Shown here piece after piece: positions 9,103 through 18,004 of a stretch of DNA of 64,000 bases. Made by a program: the position numbers and the translations under genes. Numbering within the stretch: the stretch's first letter is position 1; the number at the start of each line of letters is the position of its first letter. Source of the stretch: Gudongella sp964575895 (lineage in GTDB: Bacteria; Bacillota; Clostridia; Tissierellales; Tissierellaceae). The stretch is taken from assembly GCA_964575895.1 (NCBI GenBank), contig CAZNTE010000006.1, forward strand, positions 1 to 64,000, in the 5' to 3' direction. Below the pieces are notes generated by a model. The model saw nothing but the letters and a program-made list of their open reading frames with translations, did not search any database and was not told the origin of the DNA.

Positions 9103-9790
9103 TTTTAAGTCTATATCCCATACCCCAAATAGTTTCAATATATTCTTTTTCAGGATTAATCTTTGCCAGCTTGCCTCTTAAATGACTCATATGAACATTA
9201 ACTGTATTATCATCACCTAAAAAGTCGTCATCCCATATGTTTTCAAAAATATTTGACTTGGTAAATATCTTCTTTGGAGCTTGCATTAAAAGCAGTAATA
9301 TTTCATATTCACGAGCTGTTAACTTAACTTCAGTTCCCTTAACTGTCACTATTTTTGACTCTAAATCAAGGCATATATCTTTATGGGTTAAGACATTGCT
9401 ATATTCATGACTTGCGGAGTGCTTATATCTTCTTAACACCGAATCAATTCTTGCAGAAACTTCTTCAACATCAAAAGGTTTTGTAATATAGTCATCTGCT
9501 CCTGTCCTTAAAGTATTTACTTTAGTTTGAGCTTCACCTTTAGCCGAAATAATAATCACAGGAACTAAGCTATACTCTCTGATCTTTAATAGAACCTCTT
9601 CCCCAGTAATTCCAGGAAGCATAAGATCAAGAAGTACCATATCCCACTCTTGTTTATCTATATAAAGCATTGCCTCTGTTCCAGAATAAGCAGGTTGTGC
9701 AGTATATCCACTTTTTTTTAAAATATCACATACTAATTTATTAATATCATTATCGTCTTCTACAACTAAAATTTGTATTTCTTTTTTCAT
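9098..9790 (-). CDS. OmpR/PhoB-family response regulator
   Basis: Response regulator of 230 aa. The receiver domain has E11/D12/D13, phosphoacceptor D55 in VLLDLMLPG and the ITKPF lysine near 104. A winged-helix effector domain (~130-228) ends in the usual YIETIWGMGYRL. It should be phosphorylated by the kinase at 6396-7316, although the ABC genes lie between them. Predicted targets are the TTAAG repeat pairs before the ABC genes and before the first gene of the operon. Confidence 0.93.
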   Translation of the reverse strand: MKKEIQILVVEDDNDINKLVCDILKKSGYTAQPAYSGTEAMLYIDKQEWDMVLLDLMLPGITGEEVLLKIREYSLVPVIIISAKGEAQTKVNTLRTGADDYITKPFDVEEVSARIDSVLRRYKHSASHEYSNVLTHKDICLDLESKIVTVKGTEVKLTAREYEILLLLMQAPKKIFTKSNIFENIWDDDFLGDDNTVNVHMSHLRGKLAKINPEKEYIETIWGMGYRLKN

Positions 9791-9800
9791 AATATCATCC

Positions 9801-10025
9801 TTATGATTTAATTAGTAAACTTTTAATTACGCTAATCAATTTTTCTTCTATTGTATCACTATTTTTTACTATATACACAGCAAATATAACAATAATTCCC
9901 CAACTCCACCATGGAATAATTATATTTGATGAACCCAGTACCGATGCAGCTAATATTTCCCATGGCCTTGCTAGCATTATTATTGTAATATATCTTGTTA
10001 GACTTATTTTACTAAGCCCAGCCAT
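9801..10025 (-). CDS. Short VTT/TVP38-like membrane protein, probable gene remnant
   Basis: Encodes 74 aa whose N-terminus (MAGLSKISLTRYITII) and following LARPWEI..LGSS pattern resemble the C-terminal part of TVP38/TMEM64 (VTT, DedA-like) membrane proteins, which are normally about 190-220 aa. The preceding ~140 residues are missing. It sits between the papain-like gene and the response regulator, 26 bp after the former. A ribosome binding site (AAAGGTGATG) stands rather far from the ATG. It may be a decayed fragment or a shortened gene in use; the family match is from motif memory only. Confidence 0.5.
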   Translation of the reverse strand: MAGLSKISLTRYITIIMLARPWEILAASVLGSSNIIIPWWSWGIIVIFAVYIVKNSDTIEEKLISVIKSLLIKS

Positions 10026-10051
10026 AAAGCTAATAGCATCATCACCTTTCT

Positions 10052-10642
10052 TTATTCATAAATGGTATTTAACTCCCTTATTTTTATTTCTTCTATATCC
10101 CAAGTTTTATACCAAACATTCATTCTTTTAAGATCCCCTTTATAAATTATCTTTCCTCCAATATCAAGTAGATTTATAGGTCTAACAAGATTTCTTGATT
10201 TATTAAAGTCTACAATACCACTTTCATTTAGTATGTGATACACGAATTCTGAACATAAAAATCTGTTCTCATAACATACTGATTTCTTAAATATATTATG
10301 CAATAGTCCAATGTAGTTATATTTGTAAAGATTGCTATTAGAAATAAATTGTTCTAGTATTTCTTTAGCTTTTTCATGTTGTTCCTTTGATACTTGAATC
10401 TCTATAATTACACTTGGTACAGTCTGGGAAAGCTTATATATACCTTTATTTATATCTTCCTTCTTAAATCCACCAATGAATGGATTAAATGTATGTTTTC
10501 TTCCAAAGCTATACATCTGATTAAGATTTTTATCAAATGAAATAGCCGCATGTGTATATTTATCATTTTTAAAAATCTGAATAAGTCTAGACATTGTAGT
10601 ATTGGTTCTGGTAAGAACTATATATAAATATTGATTTCCCAT
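10052..10642 (-). CDS. Permuted papain-like (YiiX/NlpC-P60 superfamily) protein
   Basis: A 196-aa cytoplasmic-looking protein with no signal peptide. The catalytic order is circularly permuted: His31 in YTHAAISFD near the N-terminus and Cys130 in RFLCSEFVYHIL near the C-terminus, as in the YiiX/DUF830 amidase-like group. The substrate of this group is mostly unknown (amide or ester bonds of peptides or lipids). It is the first gene of the regulator-ABC-kinase operon, behind a good ribosome binding site (AAGGGGG), so it may act in the same stress response. Confidence 0.75.
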   Translation of the reverse strand: MGNQYLYIVLTRTNTTMSRLIQIFKNDKYTHAAISFDKNLNQMYSFGRKHTFNPFIGGFKKEDINKGIYKLSQTVPSVIIEIQVSKEQHEKAKEILEQFISNSNLYKYNYIGLLHNIFKKSVCYENRFLCSEFVYHILNESGIVDFNKSRNLVRPINLLDIGGKIIYKGDLKRMNVWYKTWDIEEIKIRELNTIYE

Positions 10643-10715
10643 TTAATTGTATCCCCCTTAAATCATTTGATACTCTAATTATGATGGAGAAACATTAAAA
10701 TTTACTTAGGGAAAC

Positions 10716-10731
10716 CTTAAGAGTTTCTTAA
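10716..10731 (-). promoter_or_regulatory. Putative response-regulator direct repeat
   Basis: On the minus strand TTAAG-N6-TTAAG with an 11-bp period, about 75 bp upstream of the first gene of the operon, followed by a CATAAT -10-like box. It matches the repeat pair before the ABC genes near 9086-9101, suggesting autoregulation. Confidence 0.4.
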
Positions 10732-10835
10732 TTTAAGCTTTATTAGCAGGATAAATGCCAAAAAGATCCAAACTATATCAATGACGCTCTTTCATTGTTA
10801 CTTTTTCTATCTTACCATTTTAATGGACATGTTCC

Positions 10836-10881
10836 CGAGAACAGAAAAGGCATTGAATGTCATCTGTACATTCAATGCCTT
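10836..10881 (-). terminator. Terminator of the rlmD-like gene
   Basis: A perfect 14-bp stem (10847-10860 with 10868-10881, 7-nt loop) followed on the minus strand by TTTTCTGTTCT, 16 bp beyond the stop codon. Confidence 0.88.
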
Positions 10882-10896
10882 AAACCCTTGCTATTA

Positions 10897-12261
10897 CTAT
10901 ACCCTATCCTTTTTTAACTTCACAACTACCTCAACATGCGGAGTTCTTGGAAACATATCCATGCACTTAACCCTATCTACACCATAACCATTAATTTCAA
11001 ACACCTTAAGATCCCTAACTAATGTTGCTGGATTGCATGAAATATACACAAATTTTTCAGGCTTAAAATCAATAATCTTATTAATTGCTTTTGGATGAAT
11101 TCCATCTCTAGGTGGATCCAATATTATGAGGTCTGGCTTCATTTTAAGATTATCAACTGCCCTAAATACATCATCAGCTATAAACTCAACATTTTCTAAG
11201 TCATTAAGTAGAGCATTTTCTTTTGCTTTATTCACAGCTTCCTCAACAATTTCTATTCCGATTACTTTCTTGGAAATAGGAGACATCATTTGAGCAATGG
11301 TTCCAGTACCAGAGTAAAGATCAAAGATTACTCTGTTTTCATCATTGCCAGCAAATTCTCTAGCAATTGAATAAAGCCTTTCAGCGCCTATTGTGTTTGT
11401 TTGAAAAAAAGAAAATGGTGATATATCAAATTTCAAGCCTAAAATTTCTTCCCTTATTATGTCTGTCCCATATAATATATCTAGTTTATCTGCTATTACA
11501 ACATCACCTAAACCATCATTGGTAGTATGCAGAATCCCTGTGATATTACCCTCCAGGATATTTATATTTAATAATGAATCAACATAAGCTTCTTTATCAA
11601 ACTCAATCTGACTTGAAGTAACAAGGTTGACTAAAATCTCACCAGTACTATGAGCTCTTCTAATTACCAGGTGTCTTAATAATCCAATGTGACTTCTTTT
11701 GTTATAAAAAGGTAGGTTCCTAGTATCAAAGAACTTTCTTGTTGCTTCTCTAATACTTGTAAAATCTTCATTTACAATATTACAGTCATAAGTATTTACA
11801 ACTTCATAAAATCTATTTTTCATGTGAAGTCCTAAAGCTAAAGGACCATCTTTTTCTTCATCACCAAATGAGTACTCCATCTTATTCCTGTATCCAATTA
11901 TCTCTGGTGAAGGTTCTATTCCATCAATTTGAACAGCTAACTCCGCCTTTAAAAATAGTTCTTTAACTTGATTTAACTTAATTTCTAGTTCATTCTCATA
12001 AGTTAGTTTCTGATAAATGCAACCACCGCATATTCCTGTGTGAGCACAACCTTTCTCACTCTCAAGTGAAGAGCTTTCTAAAACTTCATAAATCTTGCCT
12101 TCCCAATAATCTTTTCTTCTTTTTGTTACATTTACCCTTACTTTTTGACCTGCAATTCCACCTTTAAACCTTACTTCTTTTCCCTCAAAAGTTCCTTTTC
12201 CCTTGTTTGGAAAATCTACTCTATCTATTGTAATATCTATCAACTTAGCTTTATTAGACAT
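10897..12261 (-). CDS. rlmD: 23S rRNA (uracil-C5)-methyltransferase, RlmD/RlmCD type
   Basis: SAM-dependent RNA m5U methyltransferase of the TrmA/RumA family, 454 aa. An N-terminal TRAM domain (~1-60) is followed by the four cysteines C72, C78, C81 and C160 that would hold a [4Fe-4S] cluster. The SAM-binding motif FDLYSGTGTIAQ and the catalytic SCNPATL (Cys409) with the general-base Glu in PHVEVV near the end are all present. In Firmicutes one such enzyme often methylates both U747 and U1939 (RlmCD), so exact positions are uncertain. The start ATG follows AGGAGGA. It is monocistronic. Confidence 0.92.
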   Translation of the reverse strand: MSNKAKLIDITIDRVDFPNKGKGTFEGKEVRFKGGIAGQKVRVNVTKRRKDYWEGKIYEVLESSSLESEKGCAHTGICGGCIYQKLTYENELEIKLNQVKELFLKAELAVQIDGIEPSPEIIGYRNKMEYSFGDEEKDGPLALGLHMKNRFYEVVNTYDCNIVNEDFTSIREATRKFFDTRNLPFYNKRSHIGLLRHLVIRRAHSTGEILVNLVTSSQIEFDKEAYVDSLLNINILEGNITGILHTTNDGLGDVVIADKLDILYGTDIIREEILGLKFDISPFSFFQTNTIGAERLYSIAREFAGNDENRVIFDLYSGTGTIAQMMSPISKKVIGIEIVEEAVNKAKENALLNDLENVEFIADDVFRAVDNLKMKPDLIILDPPRDGIHPKAINKIIDFKPEKFVYISCNPATLVRDLKVFEINGYGVDRVKCMDMFPRTPHVEVVVKLKKDRV

Positions 12262-12476
12262 ATTATTCCTCCTGACATTAAAAAAGAGAACTCCCTTATG
12301 TCCCCCTCTTAGATAAACTAATTATATAGAAAAGTAGCTTGATTTTCAAATTATTTTACTAAAAGCTAAGATTTTGCTTTATTAGTTTAAATTAATAAAT
12401 TTATTTCTGCATTTATATTTTCAAATCAATGTTAATGTGGTATAAATAATAAAATACGTTTTTAGGGGGAATAAAA

Positions 12477-13640
12477 ATGAACTACATATTTATATCACCA
12501 GATTTCCCTTCAAACTTCAAGCAATTTTCCATACGCCTGAATGAAGAGGGAGTTAATGTGTTAGGAATTGGAAGTCAGGACTATGATAATCTAGAATATG
12601 ATCTAAAGCTATCTTTAAAGGAGTATTACAAGGTTGATAATATGGAGAACTACGATGAAGTATTGCGAGCTGTAGCTTTCCTAACTTTCAAATATGGAAA
12701 AATTCATCGCATCGAATCACATAATGAATATTGGTTGGGACTTGATGCAAGACTTAGAACAGATTTCAATGTAATTGGTTTTAAATCAGATGAAATTGGT
12801 TTTGTTAAACAAAAGTCTAAAATGAAGGAAATTTTCCAGAAGGCTGGTATCACAGTTGCAAAAGGAAGAGTAGTAAAAGATATTAATGATGCAATGGATC
12901 TTATTTTCGAGACAGGATACCCTGTTTGCGCAAAACCAGATAAAGGTGTGGGTGCTTCTTTTACCTACAAGATAAATAATGAGGATGAGTTGAGAAAATT
13001 CTTCAATACAAAGCCTGATATGGATTTTATTATGGAAGAATTTATTTCAGCAGATATACTTACATTCGATGGACTTGTTGATTTAGAAGGAAATATTTCA
13101 ATTCTTTCTTCTATGGCTTATGGATCTGGTATTATGGAGACAGTAAATGAAGGTCTTGACAGTATATTTTATGTTCAAAGATTTATTCCTGAGGATGCCA
13201 TGGACATGGGAAAAAAAATTATTGAAGCTTTTAATTTAAAGGAAAGATTCTTCCATTTTGAGTACTTTCGCCTGGAAGATAATAATTTAATTGCCCTTGA
13301 ACTAAATGCGAGACCCCCTGGAGGACTTTGCCTTGAAACCATAAATTACTCAATGGATGCTGATGTTTACAAGCAATATGCAAAGGTTGTAGCTGGAAGA
13401 ACTCCAGACCCACTTCTTGAAAGAGCATATTACTGTGCTTTTATAGGTTTAAAGACAAGCCTTCATCCTCTTATTCATACAAAAGATGAAATTTATTCCA
13501 AATATGGACATATGATAGTATATGATGCTCCTAATCCTGAGATTTTTGTTGCCGCCATGGGTGAGAATGCCATAATTATCCGTTCCCCTGATTTGGATTA
13601 TTTAAAAGAAGCTGTAGAGTTTATAACAAGAAGATACTAA
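12477..13640 (+). CDS. ATP-grasp ligase of unknown substrate
   Basis: A 387-aa ATP-grasp protein of the carbamoyl-phosphate-synthase/carboxylate-amine ligase type. The N-terminal ~110 residues form a pre-ATP-grasp domain. The ATP-grasp core has the glycine-rich segment AKPDKGVGASFTYKI, the adenine-binding MEEFIS, and the metal-binding FHFEYF...ALELNARPPGG. Such enzymes join a carboxylate to an amine or thiol through an acyl phosphate. No partner biosynthesis gene stands beside it; it is alone on the plus strand, so the substrate cannot be inferred. The start follows AGGGGGAAT. Confidence 0.8.
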   Translation: MNYIFISPDFPSNFKQFSIRLNEEGVNVLGIGSQDYDNLEYDLKLSLKEYYKVDNMENYDEVLRAVAFLTFKYGKIHRIESHNEYWLGLDARLRTDFNVIGFKSDEIGFVKQKSKMKEIFQKAGITVAKGRVVKDINDAMDLIFETGYPVCAKPDKGVGASFTYKINNEDELRKFFNTKPDMDFIMEEFISADILTFDGLVDLEGNISILSSMAYGSGIMETVNEGLDSIFYVQRFIPEDAMDMGKKIIEAFNLKERFFHFEYFRLEDNNLIALELNARPPGGLCLETINYSMDADVYKQYAKVVAGRTPDPLLERAYYCAFIGLKTSLHPLIHTKDEIYSKYGHMIVYDAPNPEIFVAAMGENAIIIRSPDLDYLKEAVEFITRRY

Positions 13641-13645
13641 CTGCA

Positions 13646-13681
13646 AAATAAAAGTGCAACTTTAAAGGTGCACTTTTATTT
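13646..13681 (+). terminator. Terminator of the ATP-grasp gene
   Basis: A 13-bp perfect stem (13646-13658 with 13669-13681) with a 10-nt loop, T-rich on its 3' side. It could also serve the minus-strand operon ending at 13729. Confidence 0.85.
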
Positions 13682-13728
13682 AAGTTACAATATATATTTT
13701 ATTTAGTTTAATTCTGTGTTTTTAAATT

Positions 13729-15132
13729 CTAGTACTCATATACTTTCCTGTAATCGCTGGCATTTTTTGCAAAGGAATATTCAACCCTATTGCTGTAATA
13801 TACAGCATCAAATGTTGTATCAACTACAACCCATTTGCCATTTATATATACTTCATTCCAGGCATGATATACATCAATATCCTTATTATACCCCTTAACC
13901 AATTTTATTGGGATTCCTTCACTTCTTTTCATGGCGGCATATAGAGATGAGTAATCATAGCATATTCCACTTAAGACCCGTAGCACCTGATCAGGATCAG
14001 GAGTATACTCTGTGGTAATGTTATTAATCTTATCGTAATCATATTTTACATTCTTAACTACATAGTCATAGCTCAAATTTAGTCTCTTATTAAGGTCGGT
14101 TTCTCTACCTATTAACTCAAGATTCTTCACCGTAGCTGCACTGTTTGGAGTCCATCTTACAGTCTGTATAGAATTAAGATATACTATATTTGGATTAGAT
14201 AAATTTATACTTACAGTTTCTGTTTTTACATAAGCATATCTGTTGTCCCCAACATTTCTCATTACACTAATACTGTAGTCTCCATTACCCATTTGCAAAG
14301 GAAAACCTACGATTACACCATCAGGCGACAGTGGATAATGATACCTACTTGTTCCCTTTGTTATCATTACCTTGATCTTATCAGAAGAAGTTCCTTTATG
14401 ACCAACTTTAACTAACCCCTTAGTCTTTGCTTCAGTTATATCTATACAAGTTCCATCTGCACACACTGGGTCCTTTGTGGCTAAAACAGGAGGTGTTTTA
14501 GCTGAAGTATCATAGAAGTTCTCATATGTCCTCTTGACTAGAATTATAGCCTGTTCCCTACTTGTGTTCTCTAAAGGTCTTATTTCAGTTGAAGTCACAC
14601 CATTCATAATCTTATTCTTATAAACAAATCTCATGGCATCCAATGCCCATGATGCTATATTATTCTGGTCTCTAAATGGAAAAATTCCAGATAAGTTTTT
14701 ATCTAAGTCAGAAATACTTACATTCAAGGTTCTATATATCATTACAGATATTTCTTGTCTGGTAATCCTATCAAGAGGCTTGAATTCAGTAGAAGATTTA
14801 CCATTTACTATTCCTAGGCTATAAGCCTTTAGTACTTCAGTATTTCTTGTATCTCTAAAGGGGTTGTTTGAATAAGTAGCCTTATTTCCTGTCAAACCTT
14901 CATAGAGTTTAACAGCAATAGTTGAAAACTCTTCCCTTGTTATATCTCTTTTGTAGTTATTTGTAATAGTTGGATAAGTTAAGTTGAAATTATATGCTTC
15001 CTTTAATTCACTAGCTGCCCAACTACTTTGTGTGCCATCTAAGCTTAATTGAGTGCTGGATGCATGGGAATCTATTCCCCCAAAACCTAGAAGAGTAAAT
15101 GTCAATATAAATATTAAGATTACCTTTTTCAA
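13729..15132 (-). CDS. SLH-domain protein with a C-terminal transglutaminase-like domain
   Basis: Secreted cell-wall protein of 467 aa. A signal peptide (~1-25, ending SHA) precedes three SLH repeats (~30-205) that anchor proteins to wall polysaccharide. A linker domain leads to a transglutaminase-like fold with the complete triad C391 (GICYDYSS), H423 (YHAWNEV) and D438 (VVDTTFD). It could be a cross-linking enzyme or a thiol protease at the surface. It lies 32 bp downstream of pilT and probably shares the pilus transcript. The start codon is TTG (15132), well placed behind GGGAGGTG. Confidence 0.88.
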   Translation of the reverse strand: MKKVILIFILTFTLLGFGGIDSHASSTQLSLDGTQSSWAASELKEAYNFNLTYPTITNNYKRDITREEFSTIAVKLYEGLTGNKATYSNNPFRDTRNTEVLKAYSLGIVNGKSSTEFKPLDRITRQEISVMIYRTLNVSISDLDKNLSGIFPFRDQNNIASWALDAMRFVYKNKIMNGVTSTEIRPLENTSREQAIILVKRTYENFYDTSAKTPPVLATKDPVCADGTCIDITEAKTKGLVKVGHKGTSSDKIKVMITKGTSRYHYPLSPDGVIVGFPLQMGNGDYSISVMRNVGDNRYAYVKTETVSINLSNPNIVYLNSIQTVRWTPNSAATVKNLELIGRETDLNKRLNLSYDYVVKNVKYDYDKINNITTEYTPDPDQVLRVLSGICYDYSSLYAAMKRSEGIPIKLVKGYNKDIDVYHAWNEVYINGKWVVVDTTFDAVYYSNRVEYSFAKNASDYRKVYEY

Positions 15133-15164
15133 AACCTCACCTCCCTTTAGTATAGGAGTAGTTA

Positions 15165-16220
15165 CTACTTCATATATCTCTTTAAAACATCGTGATTGAA
15201 ACTATATACGTAAGCATCTTCTTTAGATATAATCCCTTCATTATAAAGGTTTGCTATGCTTACATCCATGCTGACCATTCCTTCCTCCCTACTGGTTTGA
15301 ATAGCAGCATCTATTTGAGGTACTTTTCCTTCTCTAATAAGATTCCTAATAGCTGGGTTTGCTAGCATTATTTCAAAAGCTGGTACTCTACCATATTCTT
15401 CAGATGGTATTAATTGTTGGGATACGACAGCTTGTAGCACCGTTGATAATTGAACCCTAACTTGTTGTTGTTGCCCTGCAGGGAAGATATCAACTATCCT
15501 ATCAATGGTCTTTGCAGCGCCTAAAGTATGAAGGGTTGATAGTACTAAGTGTCCAGTTTCAGCAGCTGTTAAGGCTGCAGATATAGTTTCATGATCTCTC
15601 ATCTCACCAATTAGAATAACATCCGGTGCTTGCCGCATAGCCGCCCTTAAAGCTTGATCATATGATAGGGCATCAAGACCAATCTCCCTTTGTTCTACAA
15701 TGCTTTGATCATGTTTATGGAGATACTCTATGGGATCTTCTATTGTTATAATATGACATGATCTATTCTTATTAATTAAATCAATAATTTGCGCAAGAGT
15801 TGTTGATTTTCCACTTCCTGTAGGTCCTGTTATAAGAACTAACCCCTTTGTCTTCTTGTGTAAATCTAATACTACATCAGGTTTGTTAAATTTTAGCTTG
15901 TCATCTTGATTAAAACTAAGAACCCTTATGGCAATGGCAGCAGATCCTCTTTGGTTATAGACAACAACCCTAAATCTACCCACTCCACTCAAGGATATAG
16001 AAAAATCCTTATCCCCTTGTTTCATATATTCCTGATAATGTTCTTCCCTTGGAAATATATTTAGAGCTAGTTTTTCAGTATCTTCTGGAGTCAACTTCTT
16101 ATGTTCAATAGGAACTAAAGAACCGTCCACTTTAAGAGTAGGAGGAACACCTACTGTAAGGAAAATATCTGATGCACCTTTTTCAACAGCAATCTTTAGT
16201 AATTCGTTTAGTTCTATCAC
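15165..16220 (-). CDS. pilT: Type IV pilus twitching ATPase PilT
   Basis: Hexameric cytoplasmic motor ATPase, 351 aa, the usual PilT length. It has Walker A GPTGSGKST (132-140), the Walker B box DVILIGEMRD near 200, the His box STLHTLGAAKTIDRI and the C-terminal QQLIPS region. Known PilT proteins power pilus retraction. The gene abuts the membrane accessory gene upstream (1-bp overlap) and closes the pilus part of the operon. No PilB-type extension ATPase is present in the window. Confidence 0.94.
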   Translation of the reverse strand: MIELNELLKIAVEKGASDIFLTVGVPPTLKVDGSLVPIEHKKLTPEDTEKLALNIFPREEHYQEYMKQGDKDFSISLSGVGRFRVVVYNQRGSAAIAIRVLSFNQDDKLKFNKPDVVLDLHKKTKGLVLITGPTGSGKSTTLAQIIDLINKNRSCHIITIEDPIEYLHKHDQSIVEQREIGLDALSYDQALRAAMRQAPDVILIGEMRDHETISAALTAAETGHLVLSTLHTLGAAKTIDRIVDIFPAGQQQQVRVQLSTVLQAVVSQQLIPSEEYGRVPAFEIMLANPAIRNLIREGKVPQIDAAIQTSREEGMVSMDVSIANLYNEGIISKEDAYVYSFNHDVLKRYMK

Positions 16221-16690
16221 TAGCCGTCTACCTCCACATCTTCAAATTCTATACCCTCACGATACTGAAACTCAAGGGGTATCTCTTTAATAATTATTGG
16301 TTTAAATGAATCCATTTCATAGTCTAGGTTCATACTTAAGAGGATTCTCTTTCCACTTATGGCCTCAAATATTCTTGTTAGGTTCATACCATCAATGGTA
16401 AATTCAATAAATGCTTCAGGGTCTCTTTCTCTTATTATATCAGCAATTTCATCAATATTTGTTACATTTTCATTATATAATAAGCGATCCAGATTATATC
16501 TGTATTCAGATACCCTACCTTCAAGTTGATAATAGTCACTTGTCCAGTTAGCATTTCTTTGGGCTAACCTGTAATCGGCAGAAGAAGATGATATGGCTAA
16601 AACACTAAATATAATTAACATTAAAAATGCTAGAATTATCAATATACTTGTACTTCCTTGTCTACTCTTAAGTCTAATCATAGGAATCAC
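16220..16690 (-). CDS. Pilus-operon membrane protein, PilX-like
   Basis: A 156-aa protein with a basic N-terminus (RLKSRQGS) followed by one hydrophobic helix (~13-34) and a soluble, presumably exported domain. This is the layout of minor pilins or PilX/GspK-type accessory proteins, although no canonical prepilin cleavage motif is evident. It overlaps the upstream pilin gene by 17 bp and touches pilT. The function is inferred from context. Confidence 0.65.
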   Translation of the reverse strand: MIPMIRLKSRQGSTSILIILAFLMLIIFSVLAISSSSADYRLAQRNANWTSDYYQLEGRVSEYRYNLDRLLYNENVTNIDEIADIIRERDPEAFIEFTIDGMNLTRIFEAISGKRILLSMNLDYEMDSFKPIIIKEIPLEFQYREGIEFEDVEVDG

Positions 16691-17192
16691 CTTCTTCTAG
16701 AGATATATATACCTTAGTCTCCATAGAGTAGATAGTCATATTCTTAGTAAGTGATCTAAAATAAGGCTTAGTCTTTATAACTTCTATTGTTACATCGTAC
16801 AAATCTTTATTGTTAACTCCATCTTCATTCCTCTCAAGATTAAGATTAAGTACATAATCATGGCCTTCATCAAGCTCTACATATTCCCACTTATTATCAA
16901 AGCGAATTTCTTTAGATATACTATCTGGTGGTTTTGATGTTTCTAAAACCCTCATATCAATTAATGGTTCTTCATCCCATAACTCAGCCTTTAATAATTC
17001 AATAATATAGTTTGAGTGATAGACACTATTATCTAAATCATAGGCTCTAGTATTTATATCTTTTGAGTAAGCAAAAAACAGCAGAATAAATGCCCCTGCA
17101 ACAGATAGAATTCCTACAGAGATAATTAATTCAACCAATGTGAATCCTTTTTTTCTTTTGTTTTTAATCCCCATTAATTTACTAAATCCCAT
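16674..17192 (-). CDS. Type IV pilin-like protein with prepilin signal
   Basis: A 172-aa protein with a clear class III/type IV prepilin signal: basic leader KNKRKKG, cleavage after Gly, then FTLVELIISVGILSVAGAF with Glu at +5. The soluble part has no motif I can name; by size and position it may be a minor pilin of the PilV/PilW or GspI/J group. It is translated in overlap with the downstream membrane protein gene. Confidence 0.85.
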   Translation of the reverse strand: MGFSKLMGIKNKRKKGFTLVELIISVGILSVAGAFILLFFAYSKDINTRAYDLDNSVYHSNYIIELLKAELWDEEPLIDMRVLETSKPPDSISKEIRFDNKWEYVELDEGHDYVLNLNLERNEDGVNNKDLYDVTIEVIKTKPYFRSLTKNMTIYSMETKVYISLEEGDSYD

Positions 17193-17204
17193 GTTTATTT
17201 CTCC

Positions 17205-17687
17205 CTATTTAGTAATAAAGGCTACAAAACCTTTGAATGATTTTCCCTCATCACTCATTGTTTCAAATTCAATGCCTTTGCCTTTAATAATATTTACTTC
17301 TAGATCCTTAAGTCTTGCTATGGGATAATTGGCATTTGGATCAAATTGAGCATCCTCAAAAAATACAGCTTCCCTTATATATCCTTCATTGAAATAAATA
17401 ATTGTTCTAATGTTTTCTCCCAATACAGAATCTGTGATAATTATTCCATTTTTTTCAACACCTGGAAGCTTCTCTATACTTATTTTATCAGGTTCAAGAT
17501 TCTGTCTAAACTTTGTGTAAAGGTAAGATTGAGCAACCCTAATTTGAGATTCATCCTCAATTGACTCTACTGAACCTCTGTATGCTCCACTGGCACTAAC
17601 AACTAAGCTAATTGTAGCCAGAGAAAATAGTATTAATAATAACATAGTAAGAATTAGCTCCGTTGAAGAGCTTCCCTTGTTTTTCAT
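17205..17687 (-). CDS. Pilin-like protein with non-canonical prepilin signal
   Basis: A 160-aa protein. The N-terminus MKNKG-SSSTE followed by a 20-residue hydrophobic helix keeps the prepilin logic: basic leader, Gly before the cut and Glu at +5, but without Phe at +1. The remaining ~125 residues would be an exported domain of the minor-pilin type. It lies 12 bp upstream of the next pilin gene and 8 bp after the 102-aa gene. Confidence 0.75.
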   Translation of the reverse strand: MKNKGSSSTELILTMLLLILFSLATISLVVSASGAYRGSVESIEDESQIRVAQSYLYTKFRQNLEPDKISIEKLPGVEKNGIIITDSVLGENIRTIIYFNEGYIREAVFFEDAQFDPNANYPIARLKDLEVNIIKGKGIEFETMSDEGKSFKGFVAFITK

Positions 17688-17695
17688 GGTTTTAC

Positions 17696-18004
17696 CTACC
17701 TTTTAAAAACTGCAACATTGGGCATCAGATTAGAACCTTCAATATCATACAATACAAAGTATTTGCTCTCATCTACTATTAGTCCATAGTTATTTATTAG
17801 GTAACTAATATCAGGAGGATAGCTACCCTCAAGTGCATAACACTGAATAGCAGCAGAAAGTATAGCAGATTCTATATTCTTGGCAATATCTTCACCTCTT
17901 GACCTGTTTATACTATTAAATGAAAATATTCCAAATACTAATATAGTTATTAGCAAGGTAATAATTATTAAATTTTTTTCTCCAAAATTCTTAATAATTT
18001 TCAT
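17696..18004 (-). CDS. Small pilin-like protein
   Basis: A 102-aa protein with one N-terminal hydrophobic helix (~12-30) and the segment AAIQCYALEGSYPPDISYLINNYGL, which resembles the part of ComGC/type IV pilins just after the helix, where residues build the first turn of the globular head. The leader FGEKN is not a canonical prepilin site. Translation starts at ATG 18004, whose Shine-Dalgarno sequence is separated by a hairpin (18009-18050). Confidence 0.7.
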   Translation of the reverse strand: MKIIKNFGEKNLIIITLLITILVFGIFSFNSINRSRGEDIAKNIESAILSAAIQCYALEGSYPPDISYLINNYGLIVDESKYFVLYDIEGSNLMPNVAVFKR

